This document shows, piece after piece, positions 1 through 7,881 of a stretch of DNA of 31,768 bases (its first letter is position 1; each line of letters starts with the position of its first letter). The notes below the pieces were generated by a model. The model did no database searches. It worked only from the letters and a program-made list of their open reading frames with translations, and had not been told where the DNA came from. This DNA comes from Candidatus Eiseniibacteriota bacterium (lineage in GTDB: Bacteria; Orphanbacterota; Orphanbacteria; Orphanbacterales; Orphanbacteraceae). The DNA is taken from the NCBI GenBank assembly GCA_024276995.1, contig JAJRWB010000019.1:1-31768 (forward strand), in the 5' to 3' direction. A program made the position numbers and the translations under genes.

Positions 1-96
1 ATCAACAAGCCGACGGCGGTGACCGTCGAGGAATCGAAGAGCGAGAAGAAGGAGGAGATGGCAACCAACTCGGAGGAGCTAGTCGTCGTACAGTAA
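1..96 (+). CDS. C-terminal end of an unidentified protein (partial)
   Basis: Frame 1 is open from the window edge to a TAA at 94-96 and encodes the last 31 residues of a protein whose start lies outside the window. The tail is charged and Lys/Glu-rich (ESKSEKKEEM) and ends ELVVVQ. No domain can be recognised. It converges on the MerR gene with only 7 bases between the two stop codons, which supports a real gene end rather than a chance frame. Function unknown. Confidence 0.45.
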   Translation: MNKPTAVTVEESKSEKKEEMATNSEELVVVQ

Positions 97-103
97 ACTC
101 ATG

Positions 104-535
104 TCAAAGGTGTCTCAAAGTTGTTGACATGTTCCGCAGCAGCGTATCGAGGCTTTTCTCTTCGATGTCGAACTCGCGGTCTTTCTCCATGGCGCTCTCC
201 TTTTCGAACTCGATGATCGATTGAATGGAGCGGGAGATATCGCCGTACCGGTCGAGGGCGCTCTCCACCTGCTTGAGCTTTTTTTCGAGCTGAACGAGCA
301 TGTCCGACTCGTCGTCACATCCGTCGAGAAGCTCCTTGATCTCCACCAGCGAGAAATCGAACTCCCTGAGCACCTTGATACTCCGGGCTGTTTCGCAGTT
401 GACCTCGTCGTAGTACCGGTAGCCCGACGAGGCGTCTACTTCCGCCGGTACCAGGATCCCCTTCTCGTGATACAGGCGAAGCGTCTTGATCGACAGGGAC
501 GTGATCAAAGAGAACTCACCGATTCTGAATCGCAT
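104..535 (-). CDS. MerR-family transcriptional regulator (short form)
   Basis: A 143-residue cytoplasmic DNA-binding protein. Residues 1-70 match the MerR winged helix: an RIGEFSLITSLSIKTLRLYHEKGIL-like start, then the SGYRYYDE wing motif and a second helix pair ending VEIKELLD. Residues 75-130 form the heptad-rich dimerisation helix usual after this domain. Nothing follows it: there is no GyrI-like or metal-binding effector domain (BmrR-type proteins are about 270 residues) and no cysteine pair like those of CueR or ZntR. The inducer cannot be predicted. The start codon has a GAAGG-type ribosome site. It is probably autoregulated from the dyad and long-spacer promoter at 574-615. The family call is firm; the target is unknown. 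Confidence 0.88.
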   Translation of the reverse strand: MRFRIGEFSLITSLSIKTLRLYHEKGILVPAEVDASSGYRYYDEVNCETARSIKVLREFDFSLVEIKELLDGCDDESDMLVQLEKKLKQVESALDRYGDISRSIQSIIEFEKESAMEKDREFDIEEKSLDTLLRNMSTTLRHL

Positions 536-573
536 AACCCGCCTTCACTGTGACAGGAACGAAGTTGACCGAC

Positions 574-615
574 CCTCTATTGGTACTGTAGAGGCCGCCC
601 CAGGGGGAGAGTCAA
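574..615 (-). promoter_or_regulatory. Candidate MerR-type promoter with operator dyad
   Basis: On the minus strand TTGACT (615-610) and TACAGT (590-585) are 19 bases apart, the stretched spacing typical of MerR-activated promoters. A perfect inverted repeat, CCTCTA-N9-TAGAGG at 574-594, covers the -10 region. It lies about 40 bases upstream of the MerR start, so autoregulation is the natural reading. The dyad is centred further downstream than in classic MerR operators, so the call is tentative. Confidence 0.4.
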
Positions 616-694
616 GGGCCTGCAGGAGGAAATCTAAGAAATATACGGTGGCGGACGAAGTCTCCGGAAAGTCGGAGCGGTTCCACCTGACGCG

Positions 695-1120
695 TTACCT
701 GACGAGAACCATTCTCTTCGTCTCATCGTACGCGCCCGCCCGCAGGCGGTAGAAATAGACGCCCGATGGAACCGGCGTTCCACGATCGTCCCTTCCATCC
801 CAGACGAACCGGTTCGTTCCGGCGGGCATCGTTCCCAGGGAGTAGAGCCGAATCCGCCTCCCCTCGACGCTGTAGATCGCGAGGCTCGCCGGCCCTTCTT
901 GCGGAAGTTCGAACCGGATCGTCGTGGACGGGTTGAACGGGTTCGGCGTGTTCTGGTCGAGGGCGAAACGGTGCGACCGTTCCGGCACGGAAACTCCCGT
1001 GGCGACCTCTCCCGTGCCGGTGAGCGTGATCGTTCCGCAGGCCGTCCCGCCTGTCTCAACCGTGCAACGGTACGCCTCGACGACCGTCGGAGCGAACCAG
1101 GCGGTCACGACGAGCGAATC
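695..1120 (-). CDS. Multihaem cytochrome, C-terminal part with FlgD-like/T9SS-like tail (frameshifted)
   Basis: This is the last part of the cytochrome that begins at 3764, readable only after a frame change near 1120. It encodes a short beta domain (DSLVVTAWFAPTVVEAYRC) and then an Ig-like tail beginning LDQNTPNPFNPSTTIRFELP and ending SGVYFYRLRAG...KRMVLVR, followed by TAA. That tail is the FlgD-Ig/type-IX-like sorting module seen at the C-terminus of secreted proteins of FCB bacteria, and the metallophosphoesterase at 19345-21147 carries the same module. It implies export across the outer membrane or attachment to the cell surface. The frame switch needs one extra G between 1120 and 1121 (GTG-GAT). 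The frame itself continues upstream without a start codon that makes sense. Confidence 0.75.
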   Translation of the reverse strand, partial: DSLVVTAWFAPTVVEAYRCTVETGGTACGTITLTGTGEVATGVSVPERSHRFALDQNTPNPFNPSTTIRFELPQEGPASLAIYSVEGRRIRLYSLGTMPAGTNRFVWDGRDDRGTPVPSGVYFYRLRAGAYDETKRMVLVR

Positions 1121-3162
1121 ACGCCGGTGATCGTTCGCGGGTTGTTGCCGCCCACGTCGGTCAGGAGAAAACCACCGGGCACGAGACCTCCCGTTTTCTC
1201 TCTGTCGGTCCAGACGCTGTCCTCGAAGGCGACGATCAGCTCGCGGCTCCCTTCCATGCCGCTGATGTTGTCGATTTCCGGTGTTCCCGCCGGACGGCTC
1301 GGCTCCTGCCAGAGGTTCGTGCCGCCGCTCTCGGTCACGTGGATGATCCGGTGGATCGAGTTCGCTTCGTGGCACGACGCGTTGCCGCAGCTCATCCCCG
1401 CGTGTTGCGCCCCGTAATAGTAATGGCAACCGTTGCAGAACGAATTCCAGTTGCCGCCGTCGCTGCAGTTTTCCCCGTCGGGGCTCGAGTTCCCTCCCGT
1501 GCCGCAGTCGCCGTTGGCGCTGACATTGAACCGATCCCGGATGATCGAGCCGCGATTCGACCCGTGCGCTTCATGGCAGTCGGTGCACGACAACACGAAG
1601 TTGATCCCCGCGTTCCTCTGCACCGAATCGTACGGCCAGCGCATGAAGTGATACGCGCCGCGCCCTCTCGATACGCCCGGCTCGGAGAAGATCGGATCGG
1701 GGTTTCCGGCGCTTCCGTACTTGTACGGATCGCCCCAGGCGGACGGCCGGTTCGCAGCGCCGAGGCCGTGCTGCGCCCCGCATTCGACCCGCTGGTCGGG
1801 GGGATCGATGCTGTTGTCGGTGCAATCGATCCCCTGCCCCCAGTTGACCGGTGGGTCGGCGTCGCTCATCCGGTACGTGTGGCAGTCGAGACAGAGTGTC
1901 GTGTAATCGGGAAGCACGTCTCCGGCGAACTCCCACTCCCATCCGCTCCCCGCCTTGGGAGGCTGGTAGACCGCCGGCTGGTCGAAGGAGATCACCTCGC
2001 CTCGCGCGGTGCTGTAATACCAGCCCCCGCTCCCCGACCCGCGCTCCGCGAAGTCGTCCATCTTCTCCCCCAGGTCATCGCCCCACACTTCGGTGACCGG
2101 GAAGTTGTCGTCATTGCCGGCGAACCGGGTCACCGGGCTCCTGTTCCCCTCTTGTGCATCCCAGTACCTACCGTTGACCAGGTGCACGTTGTGACACGAG
2201 ACGCACTCGAGGGTGTACGACTCCCCCCCCTTGGAGAAGACCGTGCCGTGGTCGTGCTTCTGTGGCATGGCGAACGCCTGCTCGATGTCGTCGGCGAGCG
2301 AGTATCCGCCCGGACGGTTGTTCGACAGGGCGTCATTGCGGATCACGCCGTCGGTGTGACAGGAATAACAGAGGTTCTCATCTTCCGCCCGGGTCATGCC
2401 TGTAAACGGTCCCGCGCCGCCGTGGACGTCGTGGCATGCGGTGCAGAGCGTGCCCCCGTGAGAGGAGGCCTCGTAGTCGCCGGAAGCGGTGTAGAACGAT
2501 GGATCGGCGTCGGCGGCGCCGCCCGGCGCATGGCAGTTACTGCAGTTCGTCTTCCCCTGGTCGTTTTCGAAGCCGGGCCTGAGACGATTGGTGGTGCCGG
2601 CGACATCGTCGATGTGGGGCTGCGACGGGAGGCCGTCGTGGCAGACGGTGTACGACGCGACACCGGCGGCGGGATTCCCGGGAGCGGGCGCGCTCTGCCA
2701 GCTCATCGCCGGGTAGGCGCCGAAGACGGCGGACCGCCCGTGACCCGTCACATAGAATCCGAAGGTGGCGTTGTTGCCCGTCACATTCGAGGCGTACACC
2801 CCTCCCGTGAGGACGCCGTTGCTGTACGCCGGTACGTCGTCATGGCAAGTAGCGCACCACCGCTCCCTTCCCGGTGCGAGTTCGCCATCGGCGGCGTAGA
2901 CTCCGTTGCGCCAGTTCTCTTTCAGCTCACCGCCGTTTCCGTATTTCGCTCCCACGTCCGGGTCGTTGACGCCGTCGAACGCCCCGGACGGGCTGTGGCA
3001 GTTGTCGCACACATCGGTTGCGACAAGATCGTACGGCGGCTCCCCCGCGCCCGACGCGAAGGCGGGGAAATTCAGCGTGTCGTGGCACGCGGCGCAATCG
3101 AGAAACGGGCCGCGAAGATCGTCACCGTCGATTTCGGTGTGCGTGGAGTGGCTCGCGAATGC
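1105..3162 (-). CDS. Multihaem c-type cytochrome, central part (frameshifted)
   Basis: This is the central part of a secreted multihaem cytochrome. It carries ten CxxCH haem-binding motifs (CAACH, CDNCH, CATCH, CSNCH, CTACH, CYSCH, CVSCH, CLDCH, CTDCH, CNGCH), one CX4CH (CGNASCH), and one degraded site, YTVCH, where TAC replaces a Cys codon. Scattered single histidines could serve as distal ligands. The length and spacing fit the doubled CxxCH/cytochrome c7-type domains of extracellular electron-transfer or respiratory multihaem proteins; the exact partner or substrate is unknown. The frame is open upstream of the GTG at 3012 and reads coherently to about 3162, where it joins the N-terminal frame. 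At its 3' end it runs out of frame into TGA at 1105, while homology continues in another frame. Haem attachment would occur outside the cytoplasm. Confidence 0.85.
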   Translation of the reverse strand, partial: AFASHSTHTEIDGDDLRGPFLDCAACHDTLNFPAFASGAGEPPYDLVATDVCDNCHSPSGAFDGVNDPDVGAKYGNGGELKENWRNGVYAADGELAPGRERWCATCHDDVPAYSNGVLTGGVYASNVTGNNATFGFYVTGHGRSAVFGAYPAMSWQSAPAPGNPAAGVASYTVCHDGLPSQPHIDDVAGTTNRLRPGFENDQGKTNCSNCHAPGGAADADPSFYTASGDYEASSHGGTLCTACHDVHGGAGPFTGMTRAEDENLCYSCHTDGVIRNDALSNNRPGGYSLADDIEQAFAMPQKHDHGTVFSKGGESYTLECVSCHNVHLVNGRYWDAQEGNRSPVTRFAGNDDNFPVTEVWGDDLGEKMDDFAERGSGSGGWYYSTARGEVISFDQPAVYQPPKAGSGWEWEFAGDVLPDYTTLCLDCHTYRMSDADPPVNWGQGIDCTDNSIDPPDQRVECGAQHGLGAANRPSAWGDPYKYGSAGNPDPIFSEPGVSRGRGAYHFMRWPYDSVQRNAGINFVLSCTDCHEAHGSNRGSIIRDRFNVSANGDCGTGGNSSPDGENCSDGGNWNSFCNGCHYYYGAQHAGMSCGNASCHEANSIHRIIHVTESGGTNLWQEPSRPAGTPEIDNISGMEGSRELIVAFEDSVWTDREKTGGLVPGGFLLTDVGGNNPRTITGVIRSS

Positions 3163-3764
3163 CCCCCGCCCCTCCGAAAGAGGCCGGGCGCGTACTCGTA
3201 ACCGGCGTCATGACCGTGGCACGAGATGCACGCCGCGCCGGCGCCGTGCTGCTCCGGGATATGCTGATAGTGGCACGGGACGCATGCCACCGTCGATGTC
3301 GGCAAGTGCTCCTCGGGCGGTTCCACGGCGGCGGGCGCGGTGGCGCCGTCATGACAGTAGAAGCATAAAGCTCTCTTTTCGAGATCGGTCCCGTACGGCA
3401 TGAAGACGTACGGAGGCGTTCCGGGTCCGGGGACGTGACAGTGCACGCAGTCGCCGATGGGAAACCCCTCGACCCGGTAGACGCCGGTCACGGGATTCCC
3501 GTGGGCGCCTTCCTCGAAGCCGGGAACGTCATGGCACTGATCGCAGAATGTTTCCGGCACCTGGGACGAATCTCCCGTGCCGGAAAAGCTCAGAAGACCA
3601 CATTCGCCCTCAGCGTCTTCGAATGTTACGACCTGGTGACCGCCGGAAAGGAAGACATTCGCACGGTCGGCCGACCGGTCCGAAGAGGCGGCAAGGGATT
3701 GTTCCGCCGCGACAAGGCACGTGGACAGAACCAGCAGCAAGGCATGAATCGAAACTCGACGCAT
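3072..3764 (-). CDS. Multihaem c-type cytochrome, N-terminal part with signal peptide (frameshifted)
   Basis: This is the start of the cytochrome. ATG at 3764 follows a GGGGAGA ribosome site. Residues 1-26 form a Sec signal peptide (MRRVSIHALLLVLSTCLVAA...). Five CxxCH motifs follow: CDQCH, CVHCH, CFYCH, CVPCH and CISCH. After about residue 199 this frame turns into low-complexity arginine/threonine-rich sequence without haem motifs, while the neighbouring frame gives GAFASHSTHTEIDG and then CAACH. The switch falls at a run of six C (3162-3167; six G in the coding strand), and one extra G restores a single protein of about 1020 residues with 15 CxxCH motifs. The run length makes a base-calling error plausible, but a real frameshift mutation cannot be excluded. 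Confidence 0.85.
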   Translation of the reverse strand: MRRVSIHALLLVLSTCLVAAEQSLAASSDRSADRANVFLSGGHQVVTFEDAEGECGLLSFSGTGDSSQVPETFCDQCHDVPGFEEGAHGNPVTGVYRVEGFPIGDCVHCHVPGPGTPPYVFMPYGTDLEKRALCFYCHDGATAPAAVEPPEEHLPTSTVACVPCHYQHIPEQHGAGAACISCHGHDAGYEYAPGLFRRGGGHSRATPRTPKSTVTIFAARFSIAPRATTR

Positions 3765-3825
3765 TGTCTTTCTCCCCGGTCCGTGGAGCTCGTTACGGGC
3801 AGAGAATCCAAGCGATCTTTACATT

Positions 3826-3831
3826 ATTATA
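3826..3831 (-). promoter_or_regulatory. Candidate -10 box of the cytochrome promoter
   Basis: A perfect TATAAT on the minus strand lies about 60 bases upstream of the cytochrome start, inside an unusually A/T-rich stretch (3820-3880) of this G/C-rich window. No convincing -35 hexamer sits at 16-18 bases. The same stretch separates the divergent cytochrome and GH130 operons and probably holds both promoters. Confidence 0.4.
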
Positions 3832-3882
3832 TCAGATTCAGAAAAAAATAATAGAAGCGCGACTAATATTTTTAAGTGAAGT

Positions 3883-3914
3883 CGGGACCTCCGTTATTCT
3901 CCAGGCTGGTCCCG
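3883..3914 (+). other. Hairpin in the leader of the GH130 operon
   Basis: A perfect 7-base inverted repeat, CGGGACC (3883-3889) and GGTCCCG (3908-3914), has an 18-base loop. It lies between the A/T-rich promoter region and the first gene of the carbohydrate operon (start 4031). No U-run follows, so it is not an obvious terminator. It could be an operator or a leader structure. Confidence 0.25.
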
Positions 3915-4030
3915 GCGTGATCGGTGGTGTACCATAGCCGAATCGGGATTCCAGAAAGTCCTCCCGCAGCACCTCGACCGCGGGAGCAGCTTCCGCGGTT
4001 GCCCGTTGCGGGACGCAAGGAGCCATCCGA

Positions 4031-5530
4031 ATGAGCGTTGAACCGCGACCCGTCAGAGTGGTGCGCAGACCGTACAAGTTCCTCTCGGACAACACGCGCG
4101 TTATCGCGCAGCCTTTGCAATCTCAGAGGGTCGACGGGGGGCCGACCACCGGCTTGATGAAGAGAGTTCTGGATCTGCCGGAAGACGAGGTCCGCCTTCT
4201 GTTGGCCGAAGTAAGAGAGGAATACTCTCACCGCCATCGCGATTTTGAAGAATTGCTCAGGCGACACTTCACCGAGAGAATCGCGCCGGTTCTTCCCGAC
4301 GCCGATTCGCTCTCTTCGGATCGCAAGCTGCTGCTCGCCGCCTATTTCACCAAGGAATACTCGGTCGAATCGGCGGCATTGTTCAACCCCTCCATTGTTC
4401 CCCATCCAAACCAGAGCGGCGTGCCCGAGGGCGGCCTGCGCTTCATCATGAGTTTCCGCGCCACCGGAGAGGGACACATCTCGTCGATCGTCTTCCGCAG
4501 CGGAATCATCACGTCCGACGGCAAGATCTCGATCGACCCGGCCAACCAGTACAGCGAAACACCCGAGATCCGAAAGGACGCCGTCTACGACAAACACCTT
4601 TTCGAATTGAAGCTCAACGAGATGGGCGCATGCAACGAAGTCACGGCGCTGATCTTCCAGCGCCTGGCCGAGCATTTCACATTCGACGAGCTTCTTGACG
4701 AAATGGCGGAAGTGGAAAAGGAGGAGATTCTCGGAAAGAGAATCCTCTCGCAGACCTTCGAAACGATGACGTGGCTGGCCCGCTCAAACTATGAACTGAA
4801 GTTCCGCGCTGATCGGATGATCTCCGAGCGCGTGATCTTCCCCGTTTCCGCAAATGAACGCAACGGCATCGAGGACGCCCGGTTCGTGCGCTTCGTGGAC
4901 GACGACGGAACGGTCATCTACTATGCGACCTATACCGCCTTCAGCGGTGACCAGATCCTACCGCAATTGATCGAAACGAAGGACTTCATCCGTTTCAAGA
5001 TCATCACGCTCAACGGAAAGGCCGTCCAGAACAAGGGGATGGCGCTGTTTCCGCGCAAGATCAGCGGAAGATACGCCATGATCTCCCGTCAGGATGGCGT
5101 CAACCTACACATCATGTATTCCGACCACCTCCACTTCTGGCAGGAGGCGCGCATCATTCAGCGCCCGCAAAAGCCGTGGGAACTCACACAGATCGGCAAT
5201 TGCGGCTCGCCTGTCGAGACCGAGGCGGGTTGGTTGCTGCTGACCCACGGCGTCGGGCCGATGCGGGAATACTCCATCGGCGTTCTGTTGCTCGACCTGC
5301 ACGACCCGTCGAAAGTCATTGCACGCCTGGACGAACCGCTTATGTCGCCGAATGAACACGAACGGGAAGGATATGTTCCCAATGTCGTTTACACGTGCGG
5401 GTACCTGGTTCACGGGAGTCAGATGATCATTCCATACGCGATGTCGGACACGGCATGTGCCATTGCAAGCCTCTCGGTATCGGACCTGCTCGAGAGCCTG
5501 CTCGCCGGTTCGTCCGATCGCACGAGCTGA
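4031..5530 (+). CDS. GH130-family glycoside hydrolase/phosphorylase (long form)
   Basis: A 499-residue protein with the five-bladed beta-propeller signature of GH130, the family of beta-mannoside phosphorylases and beta-1,2-mannosidases. Residues 1-110 form a helical N-terminal extension. The propeller begins near AALFNPSIVPHPNQ (116-127). The conserved EDxR motif is EDAR at 281-284, with Asp282 the probable catalytic acid. Later blades carry SPVETEAGWLLLTHGVG and a C-terminal YVPNVVYTCG motif. No signal peptide is visible, so it should act in the cytoplasm. The start follows AAGGAG with 9 bases spacing. It leads an operon with two GT4 glycosyltransferases and a second GH130, which suggests turnover or recycling of a mannose-containing glycan. 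Phosphorylase versus hydrolase cannot be settled by eye. Confidence 0.82.
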   Translation: MSVEPRPVRVVRRPYKFLSDNTRVIAQPLQSQRVDGGPTTGLMKRVLDLPEDEVRLLLAEVREEYSHRHRDFEELLRRHFTERIAPVLPDADSLSSDRKLLLAAYFTKEYSVESAALFNPSIVPHPNQSGVPEGGLRFIMSFRATGEGHISSIVFRSGIITSDGKISIDPANQYSETPEIRKDAVYDKHLFELKLNEMGACNEVTALIFQRLAEHFTFDELLDEMAEVEKEEILGKRILSQTFETMTWLARSNYELKFRADRMISERVIFPVSANERNGIEDARFVRFVDDDGTVIYYATYTAFSGDQILPQLIETKDFIRFKIITLNGKAVQNKGMALFPRKISGRYAMISRQDGVNLHIMYSDHLHFWQEARIIQRPQKPWELTQIGNCGSPVETEAGWLLLTHGVGPMREYSIGVLLLDLHDPSKVIARLDEPLMSPNEHEREGYVPNVVYTCGYLVHGSQMIIPYAMSDTACAIASLSVSDLLESLLAGSSDRTS

Positions 5531-5580
5531 ATGAACCCCGCAATTGGGTTTTCCCGCCGAGTTGATTGAGGAGAAGACAT

Positions 5581-7881
5581 GTGGAAACGTCGAAAAAAAG
5601 TGCGCCAAGACCCCGCTCAGTAATCGTTATTGGCAACTATCTGCCCAGAAAATGCGGCATCGCCACGTACACCACCGATATCAGCGAGGCGCTCGCCGGT
5701 GAGATCGGTTCTCGCGGCAGTGTCGTTGCCGTTGCGATGGACGACCTGCCCGAAGGGTATCCGTATCCCGATCGGGTCAGGTTCCAAGTGCGCGCCAATC
5801 GGCAGGCCGACTACCTTCGCGCGACCGATTACATCAACGTCCGCCAGTTTGAGATCGCTCTCCTCCAGCACGAATTCGGAATCTTCGGTGGAAAGAGCGG
5901 GGCTTACGTTCTCTTCCTGATCAAGTCCCTGAGAATGCCCGTGATTACCACCCTCCACACCGTGCTTCAGGAACCTACCGACGAGCAGCGTGGCGTCATC
6001 CACAGCCTGGCCGAATACTCGGATTATCTGATCGTGCTGAGCGGGAAAGCGCGCGAAATCCTTTGCGAAGTCTATGGGATTCCCGGGGAGAAAATCGTCC
6101 ATATCCCGCATGGCATTCCGGATATTCCGTTCCTCCAACCCGATACCGTCAAACATCAATTCGGGATCGAAGGGCGAAAGCTTATCCTGACATTCGGCCT
6201 TCTCGGTCCGGGCAAGGGGATCGAGGTGATGCTCAGGGCCCTGCCCGACATCATCGAAAAGCATCCCGACGTCATCTACCTGATCCTGGGCGCCACGCAC
6301 CCGAATATCAAGAGAACCGACGGCGACAAGTATCGCCACGACCTCCAGATCATGGTCAGCCAGCTTGGTATCGGGGACCATGTTCTGTTTCATGACCAGT
6401 TCGTCTCTCTCGACATGCTGTGCCGCTATCTGAGCGCCGCCGACATCTACTGCTCCCCGTATCCCGGGCGGGATCAGATCATCTCGGGTACACTGGCTTA
6501 CGCGATGGGCGCGGGAACGGCGATCGTCTCCACGCCATATTGGTATGCCGAGGAAATGCTGGCCGATGGACGCGGCCGGCTTGTACCGTTCAATGATTCG
6601 GAGGCGTTCGCACGTGAAATCACGGCTCTTCTGCACGATGATGAGGGACGCGCGGCGTTGCGCTCGCGTGCCTATCAGCATTGCAGGCCCATGGTATGGA
6701 AACAGGTGGCGCGCGCCCATATCGAGCTGATGCAACGCTCCCTCGACAATCGCCTCCAGATGCCCAGACCTCTTCCGGTTGAGGCCACGGTTCCGACCAA
6801 ACCGCGTTTTCCCAGGCTCATCGAGAAGCTTCCCGAGGCGGACCTGCGCCACCTGCGCAGGATGACCGACGATACCGGTCTTCTGCAGCACGCCATTCAT
6901 TCCACGCCTCGTCGTTGTGACGGCTATTGTGTCGACGACAATGCGCGGGCCTTGATCTTTACGAGTATGTATCATGCCGTTTCGAAAGATGAGAGCATTA
7001 TACGGCTGACCCATATTTACCTCGCCTTTCTCTACGACGCATTCAATACCGCCACCGGGCGTTTTCGCAATTTCCTGTCTTTCGATCGCAGATGGATGGA
7101 AGATATTGGGAGCGAAGACTCCCACGGCCGGGCGCTTTGGGGCCTGGGCGAGACCGTAAGGTACGCACCGGAAGATGCGGTGCTCAACGTGGCCACGGAA
7201 CTCTTCATCGCCGGGCTCGACGCCACAAAGGCCTTCACTTCACCGCGGGCCATCGCCTTTACGCTCATCGGCATCCATTCCTACATGACGGTTTACGGAG
7301 GCGACGCCGCGGCTCGACGGCTGCGCGTCACGCTTGCCAACCGGATTCATGACCAGTTCGAGCGCAATGCCGGTGAAGATTGGCCCTGGTGCGAAGAGAC
7401 GCTGACGTACTGCAACGGGAAGCTGCCCCACGCGATGCTGTTGTCCGGACAATGGATCCCCGATCCGAAAATGCGGGAGAACGGGATTCGTTCGCTGCGC
7501 TGGTTGCTCGATCAGCAGACCGCGCCTGAAGGCCATTTTTCGATCCTGGGAAATCAGCAGCCCTTCTCCCGTGACGGCCGGCGTTCTTTCTTCGACCAGC
7601 AACCGGTGGAATTGCTCGGCCTGATCGGCGCCTGTGCCGAAGCGTATCGCTCCACCGGCGAAAGCGAGTGGCTCGATCATTGCGAGCGTTGCATGCGCTG
7701 GTTCCTGGGCGATAACGACATCAACACGCCGATCTATGACCATAAGACCGGTGGCTGCTTCGACGGACTGCAATTCGACGGTCCGAACCTGAACCAGGGC
7801 GCAGAGTCGACCCTTTCCTGGTTGATCTCGTTGATGACAATGTACGATATCCTGTCGGAGGCACTCCTGGATGACGGCTGA
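5581..7881 (+). CDS. GT4 glycosyltransferase fused to an all-helical glycosidase-like domain
   Basis: A 766-residue two-domain enzyme. Residues 10-400 are a GT-B fold GT4 glycosyltransferase (IGNYLPRKCGIATYT at the N-terminus, HIPHGIPD, LTFGLLGPGKGIEVML). The usual EX7E motif is replaced by IISGTLAYAMGAGTAIV, as in a recognised GT4 subset. Residues 415-766 are a separate helical domain with DDNARAL, SEDSHGRALWGLGE, WPWCEETLTYCNGKLPHAM and GPNLNQGAESTLSWL, resembling an (alpha/alpha)-barrel of the glycosidase/epimerase type. I chose GTG at 5581 because GAGGAGA lies 5-6 bases upstream; an in-frame TTG at 5566 would leave no ribosome site. It overlaps the next gene by 11 bases. The link to GH130 suggests mannosyl transfer, but the helical domain's role is unknown. 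Confidence 0.8.
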   Translation: METSKKSAPRPRSVIVIGNYLPRKCGIATYTTDISEALAGEIGSRGSVVAVAMDDLPEGYPYPDRVRFQVRANRQADYLRATDYINVRQFEIALLQHEFGIFGGKSGAYVLFLIKSLRMPVITTLHTVLQEPTDEQRGVIHSLAEYSDYLIVLSGKAREILCEVYGIPGEKIVHIPHGIPDIPFLQPDTVKHQFGIEGRKLILTFGLLGPGKGIEVMLRALPDIIEKHPDVIYLILGATHPNIKRTDGDKYRHDLQIMVSQLGIGDHVLFHDQFVSLDMLCRYLSAADIYCSPYPGRDQIISGTLAYAMGAGTAIVSTPYWYAEEMLADGRGRLVPFNDSEAFAREITALLHDDEGRAALRSRAYQHCRPMVWKQVARAHIELMQRSLDNRLQMPRPLPVEATVPTKPRFPRLIEKLPEADLRHLRRMTDDTGLLQHAIHSTPRRCDGYCVDDNARALIFTSMYHAVSKDESIIRLTHIYLAFLYDAFNTATGRFRNFLSFDRRWMEDIGSEDSHGRALWGLGETVRYAPEDAVLNVATELFIAGLDATKAFTSPRAIAFTLIGIHSYMTVYGGDAAARRLRVTLANRIHDQFERNAGEDWPWCEETLTYCNGKLPHAMLLSGQWIPDPKMRENGIRSLRWLLDQQTAPEGHFSILGNQQPFSRDGRRSFFDQQPVELLGLIGACAEAYRSTGESEWLDHCERCMRWFLGDNDINTPIYDHKTGGCFDGLQFDGPNLNQGAESTLSWLISLMTMYDILSEALLDDG

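Noticed and set aside
1339-3201. Long + strand open frame of about 620 codons
   Set aside because: It is antisense to the haem-motif-rich cytochrome and consists of Val/Arg/Ala-rich sequence with no domain. Long antisense frames are expected in G/C-rich DNA.
2500-3300. Sigma-54-like TGGCA...TGCA strings inside the cytochrome gene
   Set aside because: The GG-to-GC spacing is 8, not 10. They come from the TGGCAC/GTGCCA codon pattern of CxxCH motifs.
5617-7125. Long minus-strand open frame of about 500 codons
   Set aside because: It lies opposite the GT4 fusion gene, whose reading gives clear family motifs. The antisense product shows none.
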